Below, one piece after another: positions 25,015 through 35,779 of a stretch of DNA of 64,000 nucleotides. Both the position numbers and the translations under genes were made by a program. The notes below the pieces were generated by a model, which ran no database searches, had not been told where the DNA came from, and saw nothing but the letters and a program-made list of their open reading frames with translations. Source of the DNA: Macrotrachela quadricornifera. Taxonomy: Eukaryota; Rotifera; Eurotatoria; Philodinida; Philodinidae. The stretch is taken from the NCBI GenBank assembly GCA_022393335.1, contig JAJEKB010021383.1:1030342-1094341 (forward strand), read 5' to 3'. Within the stretch, counting starts at the first letter, position 1. Every line of letters starts with the position of its first letter.

Positions 25015-25975
25015 ACACTCGTCACGCTCAATTTTATGAGAAGCTCGATCGGTACTGAAGGCATTAAATATCTGGCTCGAGCATTAGAAAATAACATGGT
25101 GAGATAGACTCGTTCTCATTGAATTCTTATTATTATTATCGTTGTGTGAAGACACTAACCACATTAAATCTGGAAGAGAACTCTATCGATGCTGATGCAG
25201 TTGAACATTTGTCGCATATATTACAAAAAAATACTATAGCACTTACCATGCTTAATCTTAACAAAAATACTATCGGAATAATGGGTATGAAGCATTTGGC
25301 TAAAGCATTACAAAGCAACAAAGTGAAACTCGTTTCTGCGTTATCTATCATATATTAACTATGGTTATGAAATATAGACACTAACGATTCTGCATTTGAA
25401 CGAAAACTCGATTGGCGATGACGGAGTAGAGTATTTGGCTCGTGCATTAAACATTAATCAAGTCAGACTAATTTGTCATAATCATGCTGATCTATATTTA
25501 TTATTATCATTAAATACAGACACTCACTACTCTTTATCTTCAACGGAATGATATTGGTGAGAAGGGAGCACAGAATCTAGCCAAAGCGCTACAAATTAAT
25601 AGAGTATGACAACTTCTTCTTCATCGGTCTCATATTGACAAATATTATTCAAATCAGACCCTCACTACTCTGGATTTATGTACCAACAACATTCGTCTGT
25701 CAAGGGCACAGCATCTTGTCTATTCTTTAAAGAATAACACGGCGAGACAAATTTTCTTTCCATCAATAAAATATTAATCATTAATTATTCGATATAGATA
25801 CTTTCCGCACTAGACCTGCCATTCAATTCTATTGGTTATATAGGAACAGAATACTTGTATAACATGTTTAAACATAACAAAATGAGTCAACGTTGAAGTT
25901 TCTCATTCTTATATCGAACATAACTATTCAATACAGACACTTATTAATCTCAATCTTCTTCACAATGAAGTTTAA
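25015..25975 (+). pseudogene. Ribonuclease-inhibitor-type LRR gene, one repeat per exon, 5' truncated and decaying
   Basis: Seven exons encode 28-residue leucine-rich repeats of the LRR_RI type (for example TLTTLYLQRNDIGEKGAQNL, with the pattern LxxLxLxxNxIgxxGaxxLaxaL). Exons lie at 25015-25098, 25152-25322 (two repeats), 25378-25461, 25520-25603, 25658-25741, 25798-25881 and from 25937. Most are exactly 84 bp and are separated by introns of about 50 bp that end in tag, cag or aag. Decay: the donor after 25741 is GC, the donor after 25881 is AT, and the last repeat hits a stop at 25975. The 5' part is gone, because the transposon-like unit abuts the first intron at 25008. Such repeats occur in RNH1- and NLR-type proteins and bind proteins; the remaining domains of this gene are unknown. 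Confidence 0.7.
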
Positions 25976-26352
25976 GCAACAAATTGACTATTTTTACAAA
26001 AATACCAATATAAATGAGTTAACAAAAGTTTTTGTTTAACGACAGTGACGCATCTGCTTTATCTTAATGTTATTACTGAACAATTCTTTTTTTCCGCATC
26101 TTGTTAAATAAAAAATATAACATGAAGAAAAGAAAGAAGAGACAAATCAAAAGAATCAGTTACTTTCGCTGTTAATACTGTCGATCAAACTTCTTAAAAA
26201 AGAATCCTGCAAGATAGTCAGTTTTTTTTTCATACGCAAGAACGTTGCAACTTGTTTTCCGAGTTGCACGATTCATCACGAAAAATGCAATATATATAAA
26301 TATTATGATAAAGTGAACGCGCATATTTACTTTATTGTTTTAGTTTTTTAAA

Positions 26353-26880
26353 ATGAATAAAGGAAACGACAACTAAACAGTAGCTTCGATGATTTTGGTG
26401 ATAAGAAGAGAGAACAACTACAAAGTAAGTAAAAGATATTTATTTTTGCTTCTTTTGACATGTTTTTTTTTCTTTATAGTGACAGCAGATGAAACAAATA
26501 ACATCGATTAATACTTCACTTAGTCGACTGAAATACATACGCACACTGAAGATCTTTCCAACAAAGTTATCTATGCGATATTTGAATATCTAGAGTTTCA
26601 TTATGTTTACGAAGCTTTTTTCAATCTAAATGGATGATTTTGTAATCTTCTTATTAATTCAACTCTTCCAATTAAAGTAAATCTTTCATTCATATCCCAA
26701 TTAATGTTAGAACGATACAGTAGAGATATTATTTTACAAAATCAACATCGAATACCTTTCCTTTGTCTAACAAATCCTTTCATATACAGTGAAACTTTTC
26801 TAATCTGAACACTATATCGGGACCGACGAAAACTGTTCATAATAGCGAGTGAATCATTTATTTTGTAGGAGTTAAGAGCG
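26353..26880 (+). pseudogene. F-box-like protein remnant
   Basis: From about 26543 the plus strand reads LSNKVIYAIFEYLEFHYVYE then AFFNLN, an F-box-like helix pattern (LPxEIxxxIFxYL), then a TGA, then a continuing frame of about 70 residues (INSTLPIKVNLSFISQLMLE and onward). A plausible short exon with donor GTAAGT at 26424 lies upstream and its acceptor (tatag) near 26480 precedes a stop. The internal stops mark it as a pseudogene. F-box proteins normally recruit substrates to SCF ubiquitin ligases. Confidence 0.5.
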
Positions 26881-26979
26881 AATAGTTTGATCCTTCAATT
26901 TTGTTTTTGGGAATGACATATCCATCGGAATGCAAGCACAGACGCTGTTATGCAGGAACGTAATGTGATCAAATAATCT

Positions 26980-27265
26980 TTGCCGCGAGACGATACTACC
27001 TTAAGTCGCTTAACAGAAATAATCGAGCGCTTCAATCAGATGAATTTACGTGAATCACTATTACATGGTTTCTACGACTATGGTTTCGATCGTCCTGTAG
27101 ATGTTCAACAACATGCTCTTACACCGTATATTTTGGGTTTATTTTGTGTCATTTCTCTAATACTGAAATTTGTTCGATAAATATTCATTCTTCTTAAAGG
27201 TTACAATATGACTGCACAAGTAAAACAATAATTTTCATCATTCCAATTCTACAACAACTCAACGT
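26980..27265 (+). pseudogene. eIF4A-type DEAD-box helicase fragment with retained intron
   Basis: The frame contains FNQMNLRESLLHGFYDYGFD followed by RPVDVQQHALTPYILG. This is the Q-motif region of eIF4A (F-aromatic, YGFxxPxxxQQxA). A 63-bp intron (27137-27199, GT to AAG) then joins in frame to GYNMTAQVKQ, which corresponds to the segment just before the Walker A loop. The loop itself is lost: a stop follows and only a scrambled remnant remains. The retained intron shows duplication at DNA level, not retroposition. Confidence 0.65.
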
Positions 27266-27269
27266 AAAC

Positions 27270-30200
27270 TACATGTAACGCTCGCCATAAGTGACTAGCC
27301 ACCCCAGTCTGAACAAAGCCTCCACATTTTATGATTTTCAAAAGCAAGACTACTAATCTCAAACTCGAAAAGTATCAAACGCTCGCGATTTCCTCATCAG
27401 AGACGACATTTTTTGACTTTTAAGGAGCATTAGTTAAGTGCTGCCTTGACTACAGTTGGACTGCGTCTTTCAAAAAATATTTCACATTAGGTGAAACCAG
27501 TGTCATAATTTAGCTGGGGTTCAGTTCCATGACTCATTAAAGGCAATCCAGTTAAATTCCATAGTGAACCCTACCACCGAGCAGAATTTAAGTAGTTGAG
27601 CCCCATCACTAACAAAATTTTGGATATGCCACTAGTTGAAACTTCTACGCAAGAGGAGTTCATGTTAATCTTGTAAATGAATGACGAGTTGCTCGTCAGC
27701 GTTTCTGTAAGGCGTCACTCGCGACTAAGAAGCACCCTCATGCTATCTACTTTCCAGACTAATCGTCTAGTACTGTTACGATTGAACCAAATTTGTTCCC
27801 ACTTCGTAAGAATCAGTAGATTTTTAGTAGAACCATTTCTAATCAAGAATCATAAAATGAAAATGAAAAAATAAAGAAACACACTATACTAAAGAAAATA
27901 TATATATATGACGATGGAGATTTATTTTTCCATTTTGTGTACGAAATCTTTCAAAGCTCATCTTTTCTTCCTAGGAGAGGCACATTTTCAGATTCCATAA
28001 AATATGCAAAACACCTTTCTAGTTTTGAATGCCAATCTCTCAAAGAAGCGTCGCTGAACGACTAGCCGCTCCATTAATTATGTCTGTTTCAGCAACTGAT
28101 AGTCTAATTTCGTTCACAACCTAAATCACATGTAACTGCATACGAACAATTGTTAGATTTCGAATGAAAATCTTTAGAGGAAAAATTCGAAAACTTAACT
28201 TATTTTAGATACTCTTAGTGGTTCAAGTACTTTCTACTGAACAGATTTGAATGTTGCTGTAGATTTAGTATATCATTGTTTTTAAAACAATGTTTATTAT
28301 TGAATTCACATCATTTACTGTTCATCGTACCTATTGAATTGATCAGAAAAATGTAGAAGCATCTCAATTCATTATTTTGATACTAATTTGCAAAATATTT
28401 CATCAGCAATAGATCATCTATGTGCTAGTTAGTTTCCTGCTCATGGATTAGCTTGGATACCATCACAAACTAATGATTGGTACATAAACAAGAGGTATTC
28501 TCAAAGATTGTGAAGCGATATATGAACACCTCTTCATTATAGATTTCATGTATTTATGAATGATTACCATGGTCAAATTTTCTAGACAAGTGCTTCTGTG
28601 TATGTCGGAATGCACGATGAGTTACTAAAATCCATTGTAGATTTATTCAATGAATTTATAGAACAAACTAAACTAGCAGTTAAATAAATGATGAAAGAAA
28701 AAGAAATGCTAATAAATCAGGAAAAACCATATAAAAAATGATTAATCTATCAACCATCATGAAACAAATAGCATATATAACGACGATTAAGGAAAAATAA
28801 ATCTTCTATTCGAAATCCAAGGGTAACACACAGTGTTTGTATGACAATTAACTAATATTGGGAAAGAATTCCAACTTTCCCGACATTCTTCATTTCAAAC
28901 ATGTCGTATCACTATACTGAACTCAAAAAAAGACACAAAAGTTCCAACTTTAAGTCTGTTGAGAACTGCGCTAAAAGGTTATTCATACACCACTCTACCA
29001 AACTGGTGTTTAGCTTCTGGAAGAAAATTCTTCGATTTACAGGAAAACAATTCTCGTTAAAGATATTGAAGATCAGGCTTTGTTGCTAGTTATGCATTAT
29101 AACTTGAATTTCTTTATCTTTCTAAACAATCTGCATTGTATTAAAAATTTTGAATATCAAAATCTCAATGACATTTTGTCGAAATACCAGATAGATTTTC
29201 TACGATTCTTCTCTGAAACAATCCTTGCTGATTCTCGCAAATGAGCGATTAGTTGCTCTCAGTGTCAAGTACAAGAACACAAAGGCAAAATACCGGATAA
29301 GCTGCGAACTGCGCATTGAAAAAAATGTATGCAAGTATACATGTAAGAGTACAAACTTATTTTATTTTATTTTATATGATCTTTCTTTCAGCCAAGGGAA
29401 TAAGAAAAAATGTCTAGTAATTCTATTTCTATATCTTATCATCCCATCTATATAATATTCCTTAAACAACCGATTATTCACTGTTATTTACCAATACCCT
29501 AATATGCGATCGATTTGTTCACAATGATAAAAAACCTTTATTTCTCTAAACAACCGTGTAACACCTGATTGGCCAAATTTTCCACATGAAAATATCTCAT
29601 TGGTCGAAAGTTCGACACCGAAAATTTCTAATTGACTGAGTTTGCAGGATGACTCGATCTATCTACTCCGAATCATCTCTAATTATACTTAACTAGCCTT
29701 AGCTAGAGTTATTTTTGATTTTCGCTAAGTTACTTTAGCTTGACCTTTAACCGTGAGCATACACACTCATAAAGTTATTTTCTTCCAGATGAATCTCCCT
29801 TTAATCAAGAAAAGAAGGCACCGTCCAAAATGTCATGATGCCAATCGTGCTCATCAACATACAGTAGTGGGCAATCGCATCATCAAAAACCCACAATCTC
29901 CTCTCTCTCCCTCCGCACCCATCGAGATGCCATCCCAGGAGAATGATCACAGCCGCCGTGAATAGCCATTTTCCGCACGTTAGACATGCACCGTATTATG
30001 GTCGTTTACGATTTTGCTTATGTGACCTGGTTAGCGAAATATTATTGGTTAAAGACAGAGGATGAAAGAATCTCATTGTTCTAAAGGCTCATATGAAAAA
30101 TCTCTGAATGGCTAAAATTTCAGCCTCAAAAAATCTGATTCCTTCTAAGCCTCATATCAAAACTACTTAAAGCTAATCTTTTTTTTTGATATTTCACCCA

Positions 30201-30310
30201 TGAGAAGCCAATACTGTATTCTTCACCTTTGACCCTTGACCAGATGAAAATCAAGCAGCCGCATTTATTTCATATCACTCTCCCTTCAGTCGAGAGGAAA
30301 CCTATGACAA
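27270..30310. other. Intergenic; possible decayed coding traces only
   Basis: No intact gene. At about 28440-28690 the plus strand reads protein-like pieces (HGLAWIPSQTNDWYINKRYS; YVGMHDELLKSIVDLFNEFI) broken by stops. I cannot name the family. The stretch 29753-29965 is an open frame of 70 codons with unusually high GC and no motif. The rest is AT-rich. Confidence 0.4.
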
Positions 30311-30430
30311 CCTTAATTGGTACCCCTATAGTATAGCACTCGAGGATCCATAGGTGCTCCCATATAACAGTCGTTGAAGACCCATGGATACTCTCATATG
30401 ATAGGCCTTGAGGACCTACAGGTTCGTATA
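30311..30430. repeat. About 34-bp tandem repeat, three units
   Basis: Units start at about 30342, 30376 and 30410 and share the pattern GAGGACCCATAGGTnCTCnC followed by ATATGATAG. Copies are diverged from each other. Confidence 0.55.
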
Positions 30431-30685
30431 TAGATGGTTTAAAGGTGGCATTCTTCTGCCATCAATGTTCTTATGACCCTTACTACACTCGAGAGAATAA
30501 AATTCCATAAATAAAACGCAACAGAAATCCTAAACAATCAATCGTAGCAAACATGTTTATACGTGCATATATTAAATAAGTAACTGATGTACAGGATCAT
30601 ATTATGTAAGCAACAAGACAATTTCTTCGTAGATGCGTGTATGTCCTTTTTAATGTATTTCATTTTTTGAGCTGAAAAAAAAAAT

Positions 30686-33600
30686 TCACAATTTCTTTTT
30701 TATACGTTCAAGGTTACGCTTCCATAATTGAAAACAAGGGTGATTCTTAGATAAAGAATGTCGTCCAATATTAACAGCACGTTGATAAAACGACAATGCT
30801 TTTCTATAGTCACCCATCTTATCATGAACTAATCCAATATTATTGTAAGAGGTACTAACATCTGGATGAGTCAATGGAAGAATTTTTTCACGGATTTTGA
30901 GTGCTTTTTCATGAGACAAAAGTGCTTTCGAATATTCGCCGAGATTATTATATACTAGACCGATATTATTACAAGATGTGGCCAAATGAAGATGATCGGG
31001 TTGAAGAGTTTTTTGGTAGATTTCAAACGCTTTCTCGTGAGATGAAAGCGCTTTCATGTATTCACCCATGTTGTCATAAAGCACACCAATATTATTATAA
31101 GTTGTTGCCAAATCAGGATGATACGAAGGAAGAGCATTTTGAGAGATTTCAAGGTCTTTTTCATAATACAACAATGCTTTGGAATACTCGCCCATGTTAT
31201 CGTAGACTAAGCCAATATTATTGTAACACGTAGCCAGACGAGAATCATTTGAAGGAAGAATTTTTGTATAGATTTCAAGCGCTTTTTCATGGTATGAAAG
31301 AGCTTTTTTATAGTCACCTATATTGTCATATATCAAACCAATATTACTGTAAGAAATAGCCAAATCGGGATGGTTTGAGGGAAGAATTCTTTGCCGGATT
31401 TCACATGCCTCTTCATAATACGAAAGCGCATTCACATAATCGCCCATTCTAGAATATACTCCTCCTATGTTGTAGCATGATACCGCTAAACTAGGTTGAT
31501 TTGAAGAGACCGTTTTTTGGCAAATTTGAAGTGCCTCTTCATGATATGAAAGTGCTTTTAAATAGTCACTCATCGTGGAATATATACATCCGATATTGTT
31601 CAAAGAAGTAACTAAATTAGTGTGATTTGGAGAAAGAAGTTTTCGGAGAATTTCAAGTGCTTTTTCAAAATATGAATGTGCTTTTGAATATTCCCCCATA
31701 CTATAGTACACTTCTCCGATATTGTTAAATGACACTACGAAATCAGGATGATCTGGAGGAAGAGTATTCTGTTGGATTTCAAGTGCTTTCTCATGAAATG
31801 AAAGTGCTTTTTGTTTTTCTCCCATCTTCTTGTGCATCACGCCTATGCTGTTGTATGTCTCAACCAAATCAGGATGATTTGTAGAAAAAGCTTTTTCGTT
31901 GATTTTTAGTGCTTTTTGATGCAACAAAAGTGCTTTTGTATATTCTCCCATCTTGCCGTATACTGCTCCCATATTTTCAAACGACATAGCCAGATCAGGA
32001 TGATCTGACGAAAAAGTGTTTTGTCGAATTTCCAGTGCTTTTTCATGGAATGAAAGTGCTTTTGTATATTCACCCATGTTGCCATATTCGAACCCAATAT
32101 TATTAAATGATACAGCTAAATCAGGATGATTCGATGGTAAAATATCTTGTTGAATTCGAAGCACTTTTTCATAATACGAAAGTGCTTTTGTGTATTCACC
32201 CATCTTGTCATATGTCATTCCAAGTTGGTTATATGACGTTGTCAAATTAGGATGATTTGATGGAAGAACAACTTGTTGGATTTGAAGTATTTTCTCAAAA
32301 TCCGAAAGTGCTTTAGTATAATCACCCATCTGGTACCATATAATTCCAATACTGCTATAGGACATCAGCAAATCAGGATGATTTAATGAAAGAGTAGCTT
32401 CTCGTATTTGAACTGTTTTCTCAAAATAAGAAAGTGCTTTAGTATATTGACCCATCTGATGATGTATCATTCCAATGTTGTTAAACGATATAGCTAAATC
32501 AGGATGATTTGGAGGGAGAACATTTTGTTGAATTTCTAGTGCTTTTTCAAGAGACGAAAGTGCTTTTGAATATTCTCCCATCCTTTGGTGTGCTTGTCCA
32601 ATGTTGTTAAACGACATAGCTAAATCAGGATGATTTGGTGGAAGTGCAGCTTGTCGCATTTGAAGCGTATTTTCAAAATATGAAAGTGCTTTCATGTATT
32701 CGCCCATCTGACCGTATATCATTCCAATGTTAGTTAACAACGTAGCTAAATTAGGATGATTAGGTGGAAGCACATCTTTTTGTATTTGCAGCGTTTTCTC
32801 AAAATACGAAAGTGCTTTTTGATTCTCTCCTACTTTGTTATATATCTGTCCGATACTGTTATATGATACAGCCAAATCAGGATGGTTCGACGGAAGAGTG
32901 TCTTGTTGAATTTCTAATGCTTTTTCAAGAAATGAACGTGCTTCGAGAAGATCACCCATTAGGAAATACACTTGTCCAATGCCACAATAGGAAAGTGCGA
33001 TATCTCGATCATTTACAGAAAATAGAGTACGTGCAGTTTCAAGTGATTTTTCATAAAATTTCATAGCTTCCGTATATTGTCCTTGATTTTGCTTCACTAC
33101 CCCGAGTATACGGTAAAGATGTACTGTTTCAATATCATTAGTAGTTTGATCAAGCAATATATTGTATAATTCTTCAGCTTTATCATCACGACGAATATCG
33201 ATGAGTAATAGTGCAAGTCGATCCCATCCTGTTTTAATGTAAGAAATGTCTTGCCGCATATATTCGGTTAAAGCATGAAGCTTTGGATCATTATCACTAG
33301 TTAATGTTAAATCTACCTGCCATACGTCGTTATTACTATCAATTGATTGAATTTGTTCGATACGAAATATGGAATTCATTGAAAAGAGAATTTCTTCTTC
33401 TGCCTCGTAATAACTATCATCACGAACGTTGGCAAAAGGAGTTGAAGGCACTGAGCAATCAATAGTCATGACAAATAAGATTCTCACAAGGCCGGAAGGT
33501 GCCATAGATGTACTAACAAATTCAAGAGATACTTCACGATTCTTACTAGTTGATAAAAAATTATTAAATGATAATAAACCATCTTTGATTTTTACGAGTT

Positions 33601-34537
33601 TGTCAAAGTCTGTCTGAGATAAGCATTGACCACGATATAAGATAAACGGGGCGATATGAGCATGTTTCAAATACTGTTCCGAATGTAGCTGAGTGATATG
33701 CTTGTGAAGATCACTTAGAAAGAAGCCGAGTGTAATAATGAGATCGACTTCCATTGTACGTAATGCTCGATTGAGCATGGAATAAAGAAAACAATCGTAG
33801 GTATACCACCAGATAGGAGAATGTTGTCTATATTCTTTTTCGAATTTATCAATATTTTCTAGTTCTTTGGTATTACCAATGAATTGATTGCGACAATAAA
33901 TAATAAATTCTATCCTATGTTTGTCTTCGAAATCTATTGTCAATAAGATTTCCTTTAATATGCTAGTATACATGAAGGATGGGTCAAGATTGTCTAAATT
34001 TGTATGTTTTATATCATCGTTTGTGGAAACGAAACTCATCGAAATTGTATTTTGATCACATTCTTGGACAGCTATTTTGAGTGCCTTGCAAATTGAGATA
34101 ACATCTGTAAAGATATTTTCCACTTTAGGCCATTGTTTAGTCCATTGTTCATATTGTTCTTTTAGTTCACAAAAAATGTAAATCATACTAATTTGTACCA
34201 TATCATGTATAATAGGCACTATTGTTTGACCGAATGTTTCAGAAGTGATCATGAAGATTTTTTCTTCTTTAGTATTATTAATGAAATCAACACATTGGTC
34301 AATATTGGTAAATGTATTCACTGTATTTACAACTTGACGTAATTTCGTAATGATATTCTGACAATCGCTGTTATTAACTTCATCAATTTTCTCATCTAGC
34401 CAGACGAGAAGAAAATTCTGTACTATTCGACGATTAAATAATCGAGAGGTTCTTTTGTTATTATTTTCAGATGATAGTTGTGTAGACGCACACTGTGAAG
34501 GGCTGAACATCTGTTCATTCTTGTCTCTTTCGATCAT
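30686..34537 (-). CDS. ADP-ribosyltransferase with about 20 kinesin-light-chain-type TPRs
   Basis: An intronless 1,283-residue protein in three parts. Residues 35-175 form an unassigned alpha/beta-looking domain that could resemble a receiver fold. Residues about 185-415 form an arginine-specific ADP-ribosyltransferase (ART) domain with the full R-S-E signature: R302 in LYRGQ, S329 in FLSTS, and E380-x-E382 in EAEEEILF. This predicts NAD-dependent mono-ADP-ribosylation of protein arginine. Residues about 435-1275 hold about 20 tandem 42-residue TPRs of the kinesin-light-chain type (MGEYTKALSYYEKVLRIQQ, then LPSNHPDLA). No signal peptide or membrane segment is visible, so a cytosolic location is likely. 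The target is unknown. The TPR array probably binds a partner and directs or restrains the enzyme. The final repeats are intact to the stop and there is no frameshift. The start at 34537 is the first Met of the frame. Confidence 0.92.
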   Translation of the reverse strand: MIERDKNEQMFSPSQCASTQLSSENNNKRTSRLFNRRIVQNFLLVWLDEKIDEVNNSDCQNIITKLRQVVNTVNTFTNIDQCVDFINNTKEEKIFMITSETFGQTIVPIIHDMVQISMIYIFCELKEQYEQWTKQWPKVENIFTDVISICKALKIAVQECDQNTISMSFVSTNDDIKHTNLDNLDPSFMYTSILKEILLTIDFEDKHRIEFIIYCRNQFIGNTKELENIDKFEKEYRQHSPIWWYTYDCFLYSMLNRALRTMEVDLIITLGFFLSDLHKHITQLHSEQYLKHAHIAPFILYRGQCLSQTDFDKLVKIKDGLLSFNNFLSTSKNREVSLEFVSTSMAPSGLVRILFVMTIDCSVPSTPFANVRDDSYYEAEEEILFSMNSIFRIEQIQSIDSNNDVWQVDLTLTSDNDPKLHALTEYMRQDISYIKTGWDRLALLLIDIRRDDKAEELYNILLDQTTNDIETVHLYRILGVVKQNQGQYTEAMKFYEKSLETARTLFSVNDRDIALSYCGIGQVYFLMGDLLEARSFLEKALEIQQDTLPSNHPDLAVSYNSIGQIYNKVGENQKALSYFEKTLQIQKDVLPPNHPNLATLLTNIGMIYGQMGEYMKALSYFENTLQMRQAALPPNHPDLAMSFNNIGQAHQRMGEYSKALSSLEKALEIQQNVLPPNHPDLAISFNNIGMIHHQMGQYTKALSYFEKTVQIREATLSLNHPDLLMSYSSIGIIWYQMGDYTKALSDFEKILQIQQVVLPSNHPNLTTSYNQLGMTYDKMGEYTKALSYYEKVLRIQQDILPSNHPDLAVSFNNIGFEYGNMGEYTKALSFHEKALEIRQNTFSSDHPDLAMSFENMGAVYGKMGEYTKALLLHQKALKINEKAFSTNHPDLVETYNSIGVMHKKMGEKQKALSFHEKALEIQQNTLPPDHPDFVVSFNNIGEVYYSMGEYSKAHSYFEKALEILRKLLSPNHTNLVTSLNNIGCIYSTMSDYLKALSYHEEALQICQKTVSSNQPSLAVSCYNIGGVYSRMGDYVNALSYYEEACEIRQRILPSNHPDLAISYSNIGLIYDNIGDYKKALSYHEKALEIYTKILPSNDSRLATCYNNIGLVYDNMGEYSKALLYYEKDLEISQNALPSYHPDLATTYNNIGVLYDNMGEYMKALSSHEKAFEIYQKTLQPDHLHLATSCNNIGLVYNNLGEYSKALLSHEKALKIREKILPLTHPDVSTSYNNIGLVHDKMGDYRKALSFYQRAVNIGRHSLSKNHPCFQLWKRNLERIKKKL

Positions 34538-35076
34538 AGTAGTAGATACTATTTATTGGTATATCTTCAGAATGTTTATTGGATGTCTCAATTGAATATG
34601 CTTTTAGTTTGAAATACAAGAAAAATATATGCTAATAAAATACGTTACTTATTTTGCAATAAATTAGTCATTTTCATATGTAATAAAAATCGATGCGATA
34701 CAAACGACATGAGTGAAATTACCTTGTATCAACAAATATTTCTGTATTTGCTTCAATTTTTTGTATATTTACGGTCATGCTTTGTTAATTAAGCAATTTT
34801 ATTCAATCAATTTACATAAAATAATATATGCATACATTCACGATAAAATATAACACACGCACATGTTTGTCTCTTTTCTTCTGTTATTGATAGTGAGAGA
34901 CAGAAGCGCATCTATCATTTGCTCGATTTTTCTTCATATTCGATCGATTAAAAAGTAAAGAGAAAAAAAATATTTTTTCATTACTTGTGCAAGATATTTT
35001 TATTAAGAATATATAATATTCATTTAAAAAGTAGGCATAGTCATACGTATAGATGGCAAGTCCTATAGACTCATTA
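34538..35076. other. Upstream region of the ART-TPR gene, nothing further recognised
   Basis: AT-rich sequence with no clear promoter element or gene. A possible minus-strand acceptor (CTGAAG ending near 34569) lies upstream of the start codon but is weak. Confidence 0.4.
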
Positions 35077-35477
35077 CATTTGAGGGTGTCACCCCAACTC
35101 GTCCCATTTTTCGTCCCACATTATTCGTCCCATCTTTTTTGTCTGAATTCGGCCCAAATGAAAATTAATTTATCAATTAGGATAAATCTTAATGATATAA
35201 GAGAAAGGGTGATATCTTGCTGTGTTCTATACCACGTACTTATAATGTGTCGTAAAATGACTTATAATATAGGTATTATCCATATATTTTCTTTCTCTTT
35301 CTTTCCTAGTGTGTCTGTTGTAGCAATATCATTTCTTTCGTTCTCTCAAGCATTTTTCTCACTAATGTTTCTCAGTTTCTTTCTTTAATGGCTTTGCAAC
35401 TATGATGTTTTAATTCATGGTTTTTCCCAAATGTAATATCTGTTGGTATAATCCATTCTATCGTTTTCTTAACATGC

Positions 35478-35488
35478 TATATAAATAG
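35478..35488 (+). promoter_or_regulatory. TATA box of the FLYWCH frame
   Basis: TATATAAATAG lies 97 bp upstream of the ATG at 35585, with a stretch containing TTAGTTCAGTCT about 30 bp further on that could be the initiator. It is inside the terminal-inverted-repeat element, so the element brings its own core promoter. Confidence 0.55.
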
Positions 35489-35584
35489 ATGCACTTACTA
35501 TGTGAAAGAATTGTGTTAGTTCAGTCTGCTCAATCTATTCTCAAGTCTGTTCTATCTGATTGATCGATTTGTGTTTGTCTTAAA

Positions 35585-35779
35585 ATGTTTCAATTTACGA
35601 CTAGTGAACGAAATCAACAGGTTCTAAACTATTTGGATTTTCAATATACTGTTAAACGAATCAATAAAACCAACGTCGAATGGCGTTGTCGAAATAGAAG
35701 TTGTTCCAGCACACTATCATTATCACTTGACAATACATGTATTCGTCGCGAGCCAAGTGCTCACAATGAATCTTGTTAG
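35585..35779 (+). CDS. FLYWCH-type zinc-finger protein, short
   Basis: A 64-residue protein inside the terminal-inverted-repeat element. It opens MFQFTTSERNQQVLNYLDFQ and keeps the FLYWCH pattern: an N-terminal F, a Tyr-rich centre, WRCRNRSC with two cysteines spaced C-x4-C, and a late His (SAHNES). The second expected metal-binding histidine is not obvious, and the frame ends at a stop just after HNESC. FLYWCH fingers bind DNA or proteins and are common in Mutator-like transposons. Here only the finger is left, so the product may be a truncated relic or may act as a DNA-binding repressor of the family; the second option is speculation. Confidence 0.6.
   Translation: MFQFTTSERNQQVLNYLDFQYTVKRINKTNVEWRCRNRSCSSTLSLSLDNTCIRREPSAHNESC

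Noticed and set aside
27385..27410. Hammerhead ribozyme core (CTGATGAG on the minus strand)
   Set aside because: The motif is directly followed by GAAA without a stem-loop between, so the required helix II is missing.
28200..28690. Possible 3' end of a protein gene
   Set aside because: Protein-like phrases occur, but several stops interrupt them and the family is not recognised, so it is mentioned only within the intergenic entry.
29753..29965. 70-codon GC-richer open frame
   Set aside because: No motif, no splice partner with a matching phase, no similarity to a known family.
30901..33617. Plus-strand open frames opposite the ART-TPR gene
   Set aside because: They recur at the TPR spacing and are shadows of the repeat coding on the other strand.
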